Of a stretch of DNA of 64,000 nucleotides, positions 1 to 8,874 are shown one piece after another. The DNA comes from Oxobacter pfennigii (lineage in GTDB: Bacteria > Bacillota > Clostridia > Clostridiales > Oxobacteraceae): the NCBI RefSeq assembly GCF_001317355.1, contig NZ_LKET01000021.1, positions 310,001-374,000 of the forward strand. The letters are read 5' to 3'. The notes under the pieces were generated by a model. The model was not told the origin of the DNA. It did no database searches and saw nothing but the letters and a program-made list of their open reading frames with translations. Each line of letters starts with the position of its first letter. Within the stretch, counting starts at the first letter, position 1. A program made the translations under genes and the position numbers.

Positions 1-1
1 A

Positions 2-799
2 GAAATGATTGAGACAAAATACGGTATCCCATGGATTAAGGCAAATTTCATAGGTGTAAAGAGCACCATTGAAACCTTAAGATACCTTGCTAATTACTTT
101 GGTGACGATATGCTCATAGAAAAGACCGAGGAAGTCATTAAAGAAGAACTGGCTGATATTGAAGGCCAGATGGAATATTATAAAGAGAAACTTCAGGGAA
201 GGACGGCATTCCTTTATGTAGGAGGTTCCAGGTCCCACCACTATCAGGAATTATTGAAGGATTTGGGTGTTGAAACAATAATTTCCGGTTACGAATTTGC
301 CCACAGGGATGACTATGAGGGCAGGGAAGTAATATCTACAATAAAAACCGACGCTGATAATAAGAACATTGAAGAGATTAAGGTGGAAAAGGATGAGAAA
401 AACTACAGAGTTATTCTATCCAAGGAAAGATATGAGAAGCTCAAAAAAGAAATACCATTAAGCTATTACGGCGGTATTATCAAGGCAATGAACAAAAATT
501 CCGTAATAATAGATGACTTGAACCATTATGAAACCGAAGAATTTATAAAAATATTAAAGCCGGATATGTTCTTCTCGGGTATAAAGGATAAATATGTGGT
601 TCAAAAAATGGGTGTAATGTCAAAACAGCTCCATTCCTATGATTACTCCGGTCCTTATGCAGGGTTCAAAGGGGCGCTGGTTTTTGCAAGGGATGTGGCT
701 GCAGGGGTATACACGCCGGCATGGAAATATGTAACGCCTCCGTGGAAAACTGAACCCATGATTGAAGGTACATTGGAAGAGGAGGGAGAAGCATGCTAA
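2..799 (+). CDS. nifD: Nitrogenase MoFe protein alpha chain NifD (3' part)
   Basis: This is the C-terminal part of the molybdenum nitrogenase alpha subunit; the reading frame is open at the window's left edge, so the start lies outside. The stretch LHSYDYSGPYAGFKGA near the end carries the histidine that, in the known family, binds FeMo-cofactor. About 50 lysine- and glutamate-rich residues in the middle (roughly codons 100-150 here) match the insertion known from clostridial NifD. The stop overlaps the nifK start by 7 bases, which indicates translational coupling. The Mo type is favoured over V or Fe-only types because nifK, nifE, nifN-B and nifV follow and no anfG/vnfG gene is present. Confidence 0.95.
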   Translation, partial: EMIETKYGIPWIKANFIGVKSTIETLRYLANYFGDDMLIEKTEEVIKEELADIEGQMEYYKEKLQGRTAFLYVGGSRSHHYQELLKDLGVETIISGYEFAHRDDYEGREVISTIKTDADNKNIEEIKVEKDEKNYRVILSKERYEKLKKEIPLSYYGGIIKAMNKNSVIIDDLNHYETEEFIKILKPDMFFSGIKDKYVVQKMGVMSKQLHSYDYSGPYAGFKGALVFARDVAAGVYTPAWKYVTPPWKTEPMIEGTLEEEGEAC

Positions 800-2157
800 A
801 TTTAACGCCAAAGGAAGTATCACAAAGAAGTGCCCTTAGAATCAACCCGGCAAAGACCTGTCAGCCAATAGGCGCCATGTATGCAGCTTTAGGCATACAC
901 AAGTGCCTTCCTCACAGCCATGGTTCACAAGGGTGCTGTTCATATCACAGGATGCAGCTTACCAGGCATTTTAAGGACCCTGTAATGGCTTCCACGAGCT
1001 CATTCACAGAAGGCGCCTCGGTATTCGGAGGAGGTAGCAATTTAAAGACAGCTATAAAAAATATTTTTACAATATATGATCCTGAAATAATCGCAGTACA
1101 CACAACCTGTCTTTCAGAAACCATAGGTGACGATTTAAAGACAATTATACTGCAGTCGGAAGTTCCGGAAGGAAAGTTTGTTATTCATGCTAACACTCCA
1201 AGCTATGTCGGCTCCCATATTACAGGTTTTTCGGGGATGGTTAAAGGGATGGTTGATTATCTGTCGGTAAATTCAGGCAAGCCTAATGGAAAAATCACCG
1301 TTATCCCCGGCTTTATAAGCCCGGGAGATATGAAAGAAATAAAAAGGCTGCTGTTATCCATGGGTTTATCCTTCATAATGCTTCCGGACACCAGCGGAGT
1401 ATTGGATTCTCCTATGACCGGTGAATTTAATATGTATCCCAAAGGCGGCACAAAGATTGAAGAAATAGTTGATGCAGGAAATTCCTATCATACCCTTGCC
1501 CTTGGAAAATTTGCATCAGCGGCAGGAGCCATATCCTTAGAAAAGAAATGCAAGGTCCCTTTAAGCGTTTTAAGAACTCCCATAGGCATTGATGCAACGG
1601 ATCAGTTCTTAATGGCACTGTCTAAGCTTACAGGTAAAGATATTCCTGACTATATAGAAGAGGAAAGAGGGCAGCTGGTTGACTTGATGCTTGATTCACA
1701 CCACTACCTCCATGATAAAAAAGTCGCCATATTCGGAGACCCGGATACAGTAACCGCCATGACAGAGTTCGTATTAAGCTTAGGAATGATTCCTAAATAT
1801 GTACTGACCGGTACTCCCGGAGACGGTTTCAACGCCGAAGTGGAAGAAATGCTCAAAAATGCAGGAGTAAAGGGAAGCACTGTTAAAAATGCCGGAGACT
1901 TGTTTGAGCTCCATCAGTGGATGAAAAATGAGCCGGTGGATCTGTTAATGGGAAACACACACGGTAAATACGTAGCAAGGGCTGAAAACGTACCCTTTGT
2001 AAGATTCGGATTCCCAATCTTAGACAGATATGCGCATCACTATCTGCCGGCAACAGGCTATATGGGAGCTATAAGGCTAGTTGAGATGATAACCAATGCC
2101 ATATTAGACAAGATGGACCGCGAATGTGCCGAGGAGGACTTCGAACTTGTAATGTAA
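793..2157 (+). CDS. nifK: Nitrogenase MoFe protein beta chain NifK
   Basis: Beta subunit of the MoFe protein, 454 residues. It supplies cysteine ligands to the P-cluster; the expected motifs are visible as NPAKTCQPIGAM (about residue 20), HGSQGCCSYHR (about 50) and HTTCLSETIGDD (about 105). It lacks the roughly 50-residue N-terminal extension of proteobacterial NifK, as is known for the short clostridial form. The ATG sits inside the end of nifD after GGAGGGAG, a good ribosome binding site. A 298-base gap with hairpin repeats separates it from nifE. Confidence 0.97.
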   Translation: MLNLTPKEVSQRSALRINPAKTCQPIGAMYAALGIHKCLPHSHGSQGCCSYHRMQLTRHFKDPVMASTSSFTEGASVFGGGSNLKTAIKNIFTIYDPEIIAVHTTCLSETIGDDLKTIILQSEVPEGKFVIHANTPSYVGSHITGFSGMVKGMVDYLSVNSGKPNGKITVIPGFISPGDMKEIKRLLLSMGLSFIMLPDTSGVLDSPMTGEFNMYPKGGTKIEEIVDAGNSYHTLALGKFASAAGAISLEKKCKVPLSVLRTPIGIDATDQFLMALSKLTGKDIPDYIEEERGQLVDLMLDSHHYLHDKKVAIFGDPDTVTAMTEFVLSLGMIPKYVLTGTPGDGFNAEVEEMLKNAGVKGSTVKNAGDLFELHQWMKNEPVDLLMGNTHGKYVARAENVPFVRFGFPILDRYAHHYLPATGYMGAIRLVEMITNAILDKMDRECAEEDFELVM

Positions 2158-2202
2158 GCAAGCAATCTAAAGATAGAAATCCATAATAATACCATTAGTC
2201 AT

Positions 2203-2430
2203 AGGGACATACCTCTCACATTCCTTTGAATACCAAAGAAGGTTAGTAAAAGGAGGGGTGTGTCCTTATGCATTAAGTTAGGGACAAAAAGAGTGTCCCT
2301 TAATAAGTTGGGGACATATCTTAAGCCTACCCCAGACTCGTGCTAATAAAAGGAGATGTGTCGTTTAATAAGTTGGGGACATTCCTTCGACTTCCCAGAG
2401 CTTCTTCTCAAAAAGAGAAGGAGTGTCCCC
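2203..2430. repeat. Tandem array of four GGGGACA/TGTCCCC hairpin repeats
   Basis: Four consecutive imperfect inverted repeats fill the nifK-nifE gap: about 2203-2267, 2280-2300, 2310-2364 and 2375-2430. Each opens with (A/G)GGGACA, the longer ones followed by a short CTT/CCTT block, and closes with AAGGAG-like bases and TGTCCC. The last three are linked by TTAATAAGTTGGGGACA-type sequence. They resemble bacterial REP-type palindromes. In the transcript they would form stable stems between nifHDK and the cofactor genes. Truncated relatives lie at 18538 and 40103. Confidence 0.8.
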
Positions 2431-2455
2431 TAACATTAATCAAGGAGATGATTAT

Positions 2456-3868
2456 ATGAAATGTGGAAGCGATGAAGCAAAAGGCTGCTCAATGAACAAT
2501 ACAGTTCCCATCGCTGAAAGAGAAAAATTTATTTTTATTAATTCTAAAAATGGCAAAAAAGGCACAGTGATGTGTGATGAAGAGAGCGTATCCGGTTCTG
2601 TAAGCCAGCGCGCCTGTGTATACTGCGGTGCCAGGGTTGTTTTAAATCCTATAACCGACGCTTTTCATATAGTACATGGGCCTATAGGGTGTGCCAGCTA
2701 TACATGGGATATAAGAGGCAGCCTAAGCAGCGGCGAGGAAGTTTACAGAAACAGCTTTTCAACGGATTTAAGAGAAAGGGATATAATTTTCGGAGGAGAG
2801 AAAAAACTGGCCTCGGCCATCGATGAGATAATGGAAAAATTTTCTCCGAAATTAATATTTATATATTCCACATGTATAGTGGGAGTAATCGGTGATGATG
2901 TTGATGCCGTATGCAGAACGGCTGAGAAAAAATACGGCATAAGAGTAATTCCCGTCAAATCACCGGGCTTTGCCGGGCACAAATCCATGGGATACAAGGC
3001 AGCCTGTGAAGCTTTGGTTACCCTGTTCGGAAATGAGAAAAAAGGAAAGGTTGATGGAATCAATTATCTCGGAGATTTTAATCTTTCAGGGGAAATATGG
3101 ATATTAACAGAATACCTTAAGAAAATGGGCATAAATATAGTTTCAAAAATCACAGGAGACTCAAGCTATGAGGAGCTTAAAAACGCACCCAAAGCAAGGC
3201 TTAACATCGTCCAGTGTGCAGGTTCCATGGTTTACCTTGCAAAAAGAATGGAGGAGTTATATGGAATTCCTTATATAAAAATAAGCTTTTTCGGTCTGGA
3301 GGATACAAAACGGTCCCTTTTAGCCATAGCAGATTCATTAGGGGACAAAGATGCATATAACAAAGCCCTTCTTTTAATCAAAAATGAAGAAAAGAAGGTT
3401 AAAGAAGACCTTGATTATTTTAGAATGAAGCTTAAAGGCAAAAAGGCGGCTATATATGTTGGAGGAGGCTTTAAGGCTATATCCTTGATAAAGCAGTTTA
3501 ACGACCTTGGAATAAACACTGCAATTGTAGGGACCCAGACAGGAAAGCCGGAAGATTATGAAATCATAAGAGAGATATCCGATGAAGGTACGGTAGTTTT
3601 AGACGATACCAACCCTTATGAACTTGAAAAATTCATGAAGGAAAAGGATGTGGATATTCTGGTTGGAGGGGTAAAGGAGCGGCCTCTGGCATATAAATTG
3701 GGAGCGGCTTTTTGTGACCACAACCATGAGAGGAAACATCCCTTGTGCGGTTTTGAAGGAGCGGTGAATTTTGCCAGGGAGATACATCAAAGTGCCAACA
3801 GCCCTGTATGGAACATCATAAAGAACGAGAGGAAAGGGAGTGAATGGTTATGGCAAGAAGCTTTGTAA
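2456..3868 (+). CDS. nifE: Nitrogenase FeMo-cofactor scaffold protein NifE
   Basis: NifE pairs with NifN to form the scaffold on which the NifB product matures to FeMo-co. The 470-residue protein has the conserved cysteine regions ACVYCGARVVLNP, GPIGCASYTWDIRG and STCIVGVIGDD. I chose the ATG at 2456 because AAGGAG at 2442-2447 lies 8 bases upstream. The in-frame GTG at 2423 falls inside the last hairpin repeat and has no ribosome binding site. The end overlaps nifN-B by 25 bases, so the two scaffold halves are translationally linked. Confidence 0.95.
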   Translation: MKCGSDEAKGCSMNNTVPIAEREKFIFINSKNGKKGTVMCDEESVSGSVSQRACVYCGARVVLNPITDAFHIVHGPIGCASYTWDIRGSLSSGEEVYRNSFSTDLRERDIIFGGEKKLASAIDEIMEKFSPKLIFIYSTCIVGVIGDDVDAVCRTAEKKYGIRVIPVKSPGFAGHKSMGYKAACEALVTLFGNEKKGKVDGINYLGDFNLSGEIWILTEYLKKMGINIVSKITGDSSYEELKNAPKARLNIVQCAGSMVYLAKRMEELYGIPYIKISFFGLEDTKRSLLAIADSLGDKDAYNKALLLIKNEEKKVKEDLDYFRMKLKGKKAAIYVGGGFKAISLIKQFNDLGINTAIVGTQTGKPEDYEIIREISDEGTVVLDDTNPYELEKFMKEKDVDILVGGVKERPLAYKLGAAFCDHNHERKHPLCGFEGAVNFAREIHQSANSPVWNIIKNERKGSEWLWQEAL

Positions 3869-6471
3869 ATTTAAATGTAAATCCATGCAAAATGTGTATG
3901 CCCATGGGCGGGGTCATGGCCTTTAAGGGAATAGAGAATTCCATGACCATACTCCACGGCTCCCAGGGCTGCAGCACTTATATAAGAAGGCATATGGCAA
4001 CTCATTACAATGAACCAATAGATATTGCATCTACTTCCTTGAGTGAGAAAGGTACGATATACGGAGGTTCTGAAAACCTTAAAAAAGGTATAAAAAATGT
4101 GGTTTCGGTATATAAGCCCGAGGTCATAGGAGTCATGACAACATGTCTTGCCGAAACCATAGGTGAGGATATAAAAAGGATTGTAGCAGAGATGTATGAA
4201 GAACAGCCCGAGCTTAAAAAAATAAAGATTATTCCCGTGTCCACACCTGGTTACGGCGGTACTCAGTCTGAAGGGTATTACAGCGCCTTGCGTTCCATAG
4301 TTGAAAACCTCGCGGTTAAAACCCTTCCAAATAACAGGGTAAATGTCATAGCGGCAAACTTGAATCCCGGGGACATAAGAGAAATAAAAAGGATGCTGGA
4401 GGATTTTTCAGTTGATTATATATTGCTTCCCGACGTATCCGAAACCTTGGACGCCCCCTTTACCAATGAATACAATCATGTTCCTAAAGGAGGATGTAAA
4501 GTATCGGACATAAGGGACATGGGAGGCGCCGCATTTACCATTGAAATGGGCATGACTGTTGACGACAGTCTTTCCCCCGGACAATATCTTAAGGATAAAT
4601 TCGGTGTTCCGTTATATAAATGCACAATTCCCACAGGGTTGAGAAACACTGATGAGTTTATCGAGCTTTTGTCCATGCTGAGCAAAAAGTCCATCCCTCA
4701 AAAATACTTGAAAGAAAGGGGCAGGCTCTTAGATGCCATGATTGATTCCCACAAATATAACGGGGAAGGAAGAGCTGTTGTTTACGGGGATGGGGAGCAA
4801 TGCTATGCGATATCACAATTATGTGCGGAGAACGGCATAAATCCTGTTTTAATTGCAAGCGGGGCAGAAAATAAAAGCTTTAATCACCTTTTTAATGATT
4901 TAAGCAAAATGCTCCATGAAGAACCAGTAATTCTTGATGATACGGATTTTGAAACCATTGAAAAATATGCACTGGAGCTGAAGGCAAATATCATGATAGG
5001 AAATTCTGACGGCAGAAGGATAGAAGAAAAACAGGGGATTGAACTTATCAGGGTAGGCTTTCCCATACATGACAGGGTAGGCGGCCAGAGAAAATGCTAT
5101 ACAGGGTATACAGGCACCATGAGCCTTATAGATGAAACAGCAAACAGCATCCTCTCAAGAAAAGAGAGGACATACAGGGAAGAGATGTACGAAAATTATT
5201 ATAAAGAAGATAGTAAGCAAACAGCTGAAAAGTCAATTAATGAAAAAACCATGAGCCATCCCTGCTATGATAAGTCAGCTCATGATTGTGCCAGAATGCA
5301 CATTCCCGTAGCTCCCAATTGCAATATAACCTGCAATTACTGCAGCAGGAAATATGATTGCCCAAACGAGAGCAGGCCGGGGGTCACAAGTGAAGTTTTA
5401 TCTCCCGAAGAAGCTCTTAAAAAATTCAAGGCCGTAAAGAAAAAGGTGCCTAATTTGACGGTTTTAGGCATAGCCGGCCCGGGAGATGCTCTGGCAAACT
5501 ATGAAGAGACCAGAAGGTCCATCGAGCTCATTAAAAAGGAGGATCCTTCAATTACATTCTGTCTGTCGACCAACGGGCTTATGCTCCCATTCTATTGTCA
5601 GGACTTAATTGATTTAGGCATAACCCACGTTACAATTACCATCAATGCCGTGGATCCTGAAATCGGAGCTAGGCTATATAATAGAATAAATTATCTCGGA
5701 AGAACCTTAACAGGTGAGGAGGGTGCTTCAATACTTCTTCAGAACCAATTATCGGGACTGACTTATCTTGCATCTAAAGGCATTGTATGCAAGGTAAATA
5801 TAGTTATGGTAAAAGGTGTGAATGATGCTCATATACCTGAAGTAGTCAAAAAAGTAAAGGAATGCGGTGCCTTCATTACAAATATAATGCAGATGATTCC
5901 GGCATCCGGCAGCAAATTCGAAAATATGCCCCTTGTAAGTCAGGTGGAGCTTAACGACATGAGAAAGAAGTGTGAGGTCGATTTAAAGCAGATGTATCAC
6001 TGCAAGCAATGCAGGGCAGATGCCATAGGCACTTTGTCTCAGGACAGGTCCATTGAATTCAGATGCAATGGCTGCAATACCGATAAAGATACATCAAATA
6101 AGAAAGATGATGAAGTGTTAAGCAATGTATCCTATAGATTTGCAATAGCTTCAAAGAGCGGAATAAATATTGACCAGCATTTCGGCCATGCTGAAGAATT
6201 TTATATTTATGAATTTACTCAAGGCAGAATAAGCTTTGTTGAAAAGAGGGATATAGGCAAATACTGCAGCGGAAATACCGAGTGCGATGATAAAGAAGAT
6301 AAAATGGAAGTAATAATAGATACCTTAAAAGACTGCAATGCGGTTTTAGCCCTAAGAGCCGGTCATGGACCTACGGAAAAGCTTGGGAAAAAGGGCATAA
6401 AGATACTTCAGATGTATGAAGGCATAAACAAGGGAATAGAAAAGGCCGTAGAGCTTATGAGGGCTTGCTGA
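3844..6471 (+). CDS. nifN-B: NifN-NifB fusion: cofactor scaffold plus NifB radical SAM enzyme
   Basis: A single 875-residue protein joins three parts. Residues 1 to about 455 are NifN (NPCKMCMPMGG, HGSQGCSTYIRRH, TTCLAETIGED). Residues about 470-750 are the NifB radical SAM domain with CNITCNYCSRKYDCP, whose CxxxCxxC binds the [4Fe-4S]/SAM cluster. Residues about 755-875 are a NifX-like domain (GINIDQHFGHAEEFY). The fusion is known from C. pasteurianum, so it is lineage-typical rather than new. It would place NifB-co synthesis next to the NifEN scaffold. A ribosome binding site (AAAGGGAG) precedes the ATG at 3844; a second ATG two codons later is equally possible. Confidence 0.96.
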   Translation: MVMARSFVNLNVNPCKMCMPMGGVMAFKGIENSMTILHGSQGCSTYIRRHMATHYNEPIDIASTSLSEKGTIYGGSENLKKGIKNVVSVYKPEVIGVMTTCLAETIGEDIKRIVAEMYEEQPELKKIKIIPVSTPGYGGTQSEGYYSALRSIVENLAVKTLPNNRVNVIAANLNPGDIREIKRMLEDFSVDYILLPDVSETLDAPFTNEYNHVPKGGCKVSDIRDMGGAAFTIEMGMTVDDSLSPGQYLKDKFGVPLYKCTIPTGLRNTDEFIELLSMLSKKSIPQKYLKERGRLLDAMIDSHKYNGEGRAVVYGDGEQCYAISQLCAENGINPVLIASGAENKSFNHLFNDLSKMLHEEPVILDDTDFETIEKYALELKANIMIGNSDGRRIEEKQGIELIRVGFPIHDRVGGQRKCYTGYTGTMSLIDETANSILSRKERTYREEMYENYYKEDSKQTAEKSINEKTMSHPCYDKSAHDCARMHIPVAPNCNITCNYCSRKYDCPNESRPGVTSEVLSPEEALKKFKAVKKKVPNLTVLGIAGPGDALANYEETRRSIELIKKEDPSITFCLSTNGLMLPFYCQDLIDLGITHVTITINAVDPEIGARLYNRINYLGRTLTGEEGASILLQNQLSGLTYLASKGIVCKVNIVMVKGVNDAHIPEVVKKVKECGAFITNIMQMIPASGSKFENMPLVSQVELNDMRKKCEVDLKQMYHCKQCRADAIGTLSQDRSIEFRCNGCNTDKDTSNKKDDEVLSNVSYRFAIASKSGINIDQHFGHAEEFYIYEFTQGRISFVEKRDIGKYCSGNTECDDKEDKMEVIIDTLKDCNAVLALRAGHGPTEKLGKKGIKILQMYEGINKGIEKAVELMRAC

Positions 6472-6526
6472 AGAAAAGAAATTATTATTGAAATATAATA
6501 ACTTAATTTATAAGGAGGAATTTATT

Positions 6527-6835
6527 ATGGTATCTCCAAAATATCACATTTTTGTCTGTACCAGCTGCAGAGTAAACGGACAGCAAAAAGGTTTCTGTTT
6601 TTCAAAAGATGCTGTGGATATAGTAGGAAAGTTTATGGAAGAGATTGATTCAAGAGATTTAAGCAGTGAGGTTATGGTAACAAACACAGGATGCTTCGGA
6701 ATATGCAATAAAGGACCAATAATTGTGATTTATCCTGAAGGCACCTGGTACGGAAATGTAACCCCGGATGATGTGGAAGAAATAGTAGAAAGCCATATAG
6801 AAAACGGAAATGCCGTAGAACGGCTTGTTATATAG
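6527..6835 (+). CDS. Thioredoxin-fold [2Fe-2S] ferredoxin
   Basis: A 102-residue protein very like the C. pasteurianum [2Fe-2S] ferredoxin (also Shethna type or FeFdI). Cys11, Cys24, Cys56 and Cys60 (FVCTSC, GFCFSK, NTGCFGICNKGP) match the known cluster ligands. The C-terminal half (WYGNVTPDDVEEIVESHIENG) is also typical. The C. pasteurianum protein is known to associate with the MoFe protein, and the position inside this nif operon supports a nitrogenase-linked redox role. The start at 6527 is set by AAGGAGG 7 bases upstream; the frame is open further upstream but lacks a ribosome binding site there. Confidence 0.95.
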   Translation: MVSPKYHIFVCTSCRVNGQQKGFCFSKDAVDIVGKFMEEIDSRDLSSEVMVTNTGCFGICNKGPIIVIYPEGTWYGNVTPDDVEEIVESHIENGNAVERLVI

Positions 6836-6871
6836 TTTTTAATAGTTTATAAAAGCATGGGGGTGGGAAGC

Positions 6872-7918
6872 TTGCCTCAAAATACTGAAATTATCGACAG
6901 AACCGTATTAGAGATATTGAAGTCTTCGGCTAATATAAACAAGGAAGATTTAAAAAACCTGTCTCATATGATAGAAGCAGTTGGCGCAGGTTTTCAGGAA
7001 CTGGATAAAAGTGCTGTCGGTTATTTTGATATATTTCCTGATAAGACCGACTTTTTATATAAAGCTGAGGATATTAACGATGTAAAAATAATCCGTAAAT
7101 ATGGTTTTGAAAATGTAGTAATTAATATAAAAAACATCAAAGAATTTATGAAAAGCAATTACTGTCGGTATTTTAACGGATTTACCACACTGGAGGTAGA
7201 GTGCAATACCTTAAAAGATGCTGTAATGATTTTAGAAAACAATGATTATGTTGACTTAGCAAGTATAGATTGTATAAGGATGAAAGGGCTTTACAAACAG
7301 GCACCTTATCTTGTAAAGCAGCACCTTGAATATATAAGGGAAAACTTCCGGAAGAGAATTCATTTGAGTCCGGTAAATACCTTTAACTGTGCCGGCGCTG
7401 TCTGCATTGAAGGCATAGGCTCAGGGGTGGACTATGTCACTTCTTCCTTCTGCGGAAAAGGTATGGGTGGAGGGTGGGCAGCACTTGAAGAATTAATCAT
7501 GTCATCAATCGTCATATACGGTAAAGACATAGAAGCAGATACAGAAATATTGCCCCAGGCTGCCCACATCTTTCAAAAGATTACAGGAAGCTTTATACAC
7601 CAGCAAAAGCCTGTTTTAGGCTGCGATATTTTTAAATGTGAATCGGGCATTCATGTGGATGGTATTTATAAAAATCCGGCCTTATATGAGCCATATCTCC
7701 CTGAAACGGTAGGCAAGAAAAGAGAGATAGTCCTTGGCAAGCACTCAGGTGCTGCAGCTTTGATTATCAAGCTTCAGGAAATGGATATGGATATTATAAA
7801 CAGCGATAAAATACGTCTGGTACTTGATAAGATAAGAGAGAAAAGCATAACTCTAAAAGGTGATATACGGCTTTTGGATGTCATTAAAATAATTGAAGAA
7901 TACAACAGCGCGGTATAA
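6872..7918 (+). CDS. nifV-omega: Homocitrate synthase omega subunit NifV-omega
   Basis: This is one half of a split homocitrate synthase, the enzyme that makes the organic ligand of FeMo-co from acetyl-CoA and 2-oxoglutarate. It carries the C-terminal features of the isopropylmalate/homocitrate synthase family: CESGIHVDGI, then PETVGKKREIVLGKHSGAAA at about residues 250-300. The catalytic DTTLRDGEQ motif is absent and is found in the next gene. The TTG at 6872 is preceded by GGGGGTGGG and is the likely start (348 residues); the in-frame ATG at 6857 would add five residues but has no clear ribosome binding site. Confidence 0.88.
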   Translation: MPQNTEIIDRTVLEILKSSANINKEDLKNLSHMIEAVGAGFQELDKSAVGYFDIFPDKTDFLYKAEDINDVKIIRKYGFENVVINIKNIKEFMKSNYCRYFNGFTTLEVECNTLKDAVMILENNDYVDLASIDCIRMKGLYKQAPYLVKQHLEYIRENFRKRIHLSPVNTFNCAGAVCIEGIGSGVDYVTSSFCGKGMGGGWAALEELIMSSIVIYGKDIEADTEILPQAAHIFQKITGSFIHQQKPVLGCDIFKCESGIHVDGIYKNPALYEPYLPETVGKKREIVLGKHSGAAALIIKLQEMDMDIINSDKIRLVLDKIREKSITLKGDIRLLDVIKIIEEYNSAV

Positions 7919-7932
7919 GGCAGGTGGTTTTA

Positions 7933-8658
7933 ATGGTGTATAAAATTGTGGATACGACATTAAGAGACGGTGAGCAGAAGGCCGGAATTGCCTATGAAGC
8001 TGAAGAAAAGATTAAAATAGCCAAACACTTGGACAGCATGGGCATTTATCAAATAGAGGCTGGAATACCTGCCATGGGCGGGGAAGAAAAGCAGAGTATA
8101 AAGGAAATTATGAAGCTAGGGCTCAACAGCAAAATTTCCGCCTGGAACAGATTGAATATAGAGGATATACGGCATTCAATGGATTGCGGCGTTGATATTA
8201 TCCATATATCTGCTCCCGCGTCTGATATGCATATAATCCAAAAGCTTCGAAAAAGCAGGGGATGGGTGATTTCACAGCTCAGTCAATGCATAGAGTTTAT
8301 AAAACGTGAAGGCTTTAAGGTTTCTGTGGGGATGGAAGATGCCACCCGCGCAGATTTTATATTCATAGCTGAGATATTGAGCCTATGTGAAAACAAAGGG
8401 GTTGAAATGATCAGGTATGCTGATACTCTGGGAATATCCACACCTTCTATGATATTCCCGGAAATTAAAAAGATAAAGCAATTATTTGATGTAAATATAG
8501 AAATACATGCTCACAACGATTTTGGTATGGCCATAGCAAATTCCGCGGCAGCTGCAGCAGCAGGTGCTGAATATATAGATTGTACCCTGGGAGGCATTGG
8601 AGAAAGAGCTGGAAACTGCGATTACTATGGATTTACGAAACTGATGGCTGAACTTTAG
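7933..8658 (+). CDS. nifV-alpha: Homocitrate synthase alpha subunit NifV-alpha
   Basis: The catalytic TIM-barrel half of the split homocitrate synthase, 241 residues. DTTLRDGEQKAG lies at the N-terminus, HAHNDFGMA is the metal-binding HxHND segment, and LGGIGERAGN ends the barrel. The omega half lies just upstream, so gene order is reversed relative to the fused enzyme, as in C. pasteurianum. The ATG at 7933 follows AGGTGG by 5 bases. The in-frame GTG at 7924 overlaps that ribosome binding site and is unlikely. This is the last gene of the nif operon before the terminator. Confidence 0.9.
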   Translation: MVYKIVDTTLRDGEQKAGIAYEAEEKIKIAKHLDSMGIYQIEAGIPAMGGEEKQSIKEIMKLGLNSKISAWNRLNIEDIRHSMDCGVDIIHISAPASDMHIIQKLRKSRGWVISQLSQCIEFIKREGFKVSVGMEDATRADFIFIAEILSLCENKGVEMIRYADTLGISTPSMIFPEIKKIKQLFDVNIEIHAHNDFGMAIANSAAAAAAGAEYIDCTLGGIGERAGNCDYYGFTKLMAEL

Positions 8659-8686
8659 TTGAAGTAATTTAAACTGCCTGACAGGG

Positions 8687-8727
8687 AAAATAAGGTGGGA
8701 TGAAAATTCATCCCACCTTATTTTTTC
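8687..8727 (+). terminator. Rho-independent terminator of the nif operon
   Basis: A perfect 14-base stem (8691-8704 with 8707-8720) flanked by A and T runs ends the nif transcript. The symmetry would also allow it to stop transcription from the other side. Confidence 0.93.
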
Positions 8728-8807
8728 AGGGCACTTTATGATATAATTATTTTTAATGGCGCAGCCATTTGAAATAATTTAACATGAAATTTGCTCTGTA
8801 GATTTTA

Positions 8808-8816
8808 TGCTATAAT
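8808..8816 (+). promoter_or_regulatory. Extended -10 promoter element before the HAD phosphatase gene
   Basis: TGCTATAAT (TG-N-TATAAT) lies 58 bases before the ATG. The -35 region is poor, which fits an extended -10 promoter. A second similar element, TGATATAAT, is at 8739-8747. Confidence 0.45.
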
Positions 8817-8874
8817 GAATTAGTTATAATCGTGGTCTATAAATTTCAGTTTATATAATTCGGAGGATTTAAAT

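Noticed and set aside
2423-2455. Upstream GTG start for nifE
   Set aside because: It lies inside the last hairpin repeat without a ribosome binding site, whereas AAGGAG precedes the ATG at 2456.
2743-3063. Long open frame opposite nifE on the minus strand
   Set aside because: No ribosome binding site or family features; it mirrors codon structure of a conserved gene.
1-8658. Alternative (V or Fe-only) nitrogenase
   Set aside because: The insertion in the alpha chain, the short NifK and the nifE/nifN-B/nifV context fit clostridial Mo nitrogenase, and no delta subunit gene (anfG/vnfG) occurs.
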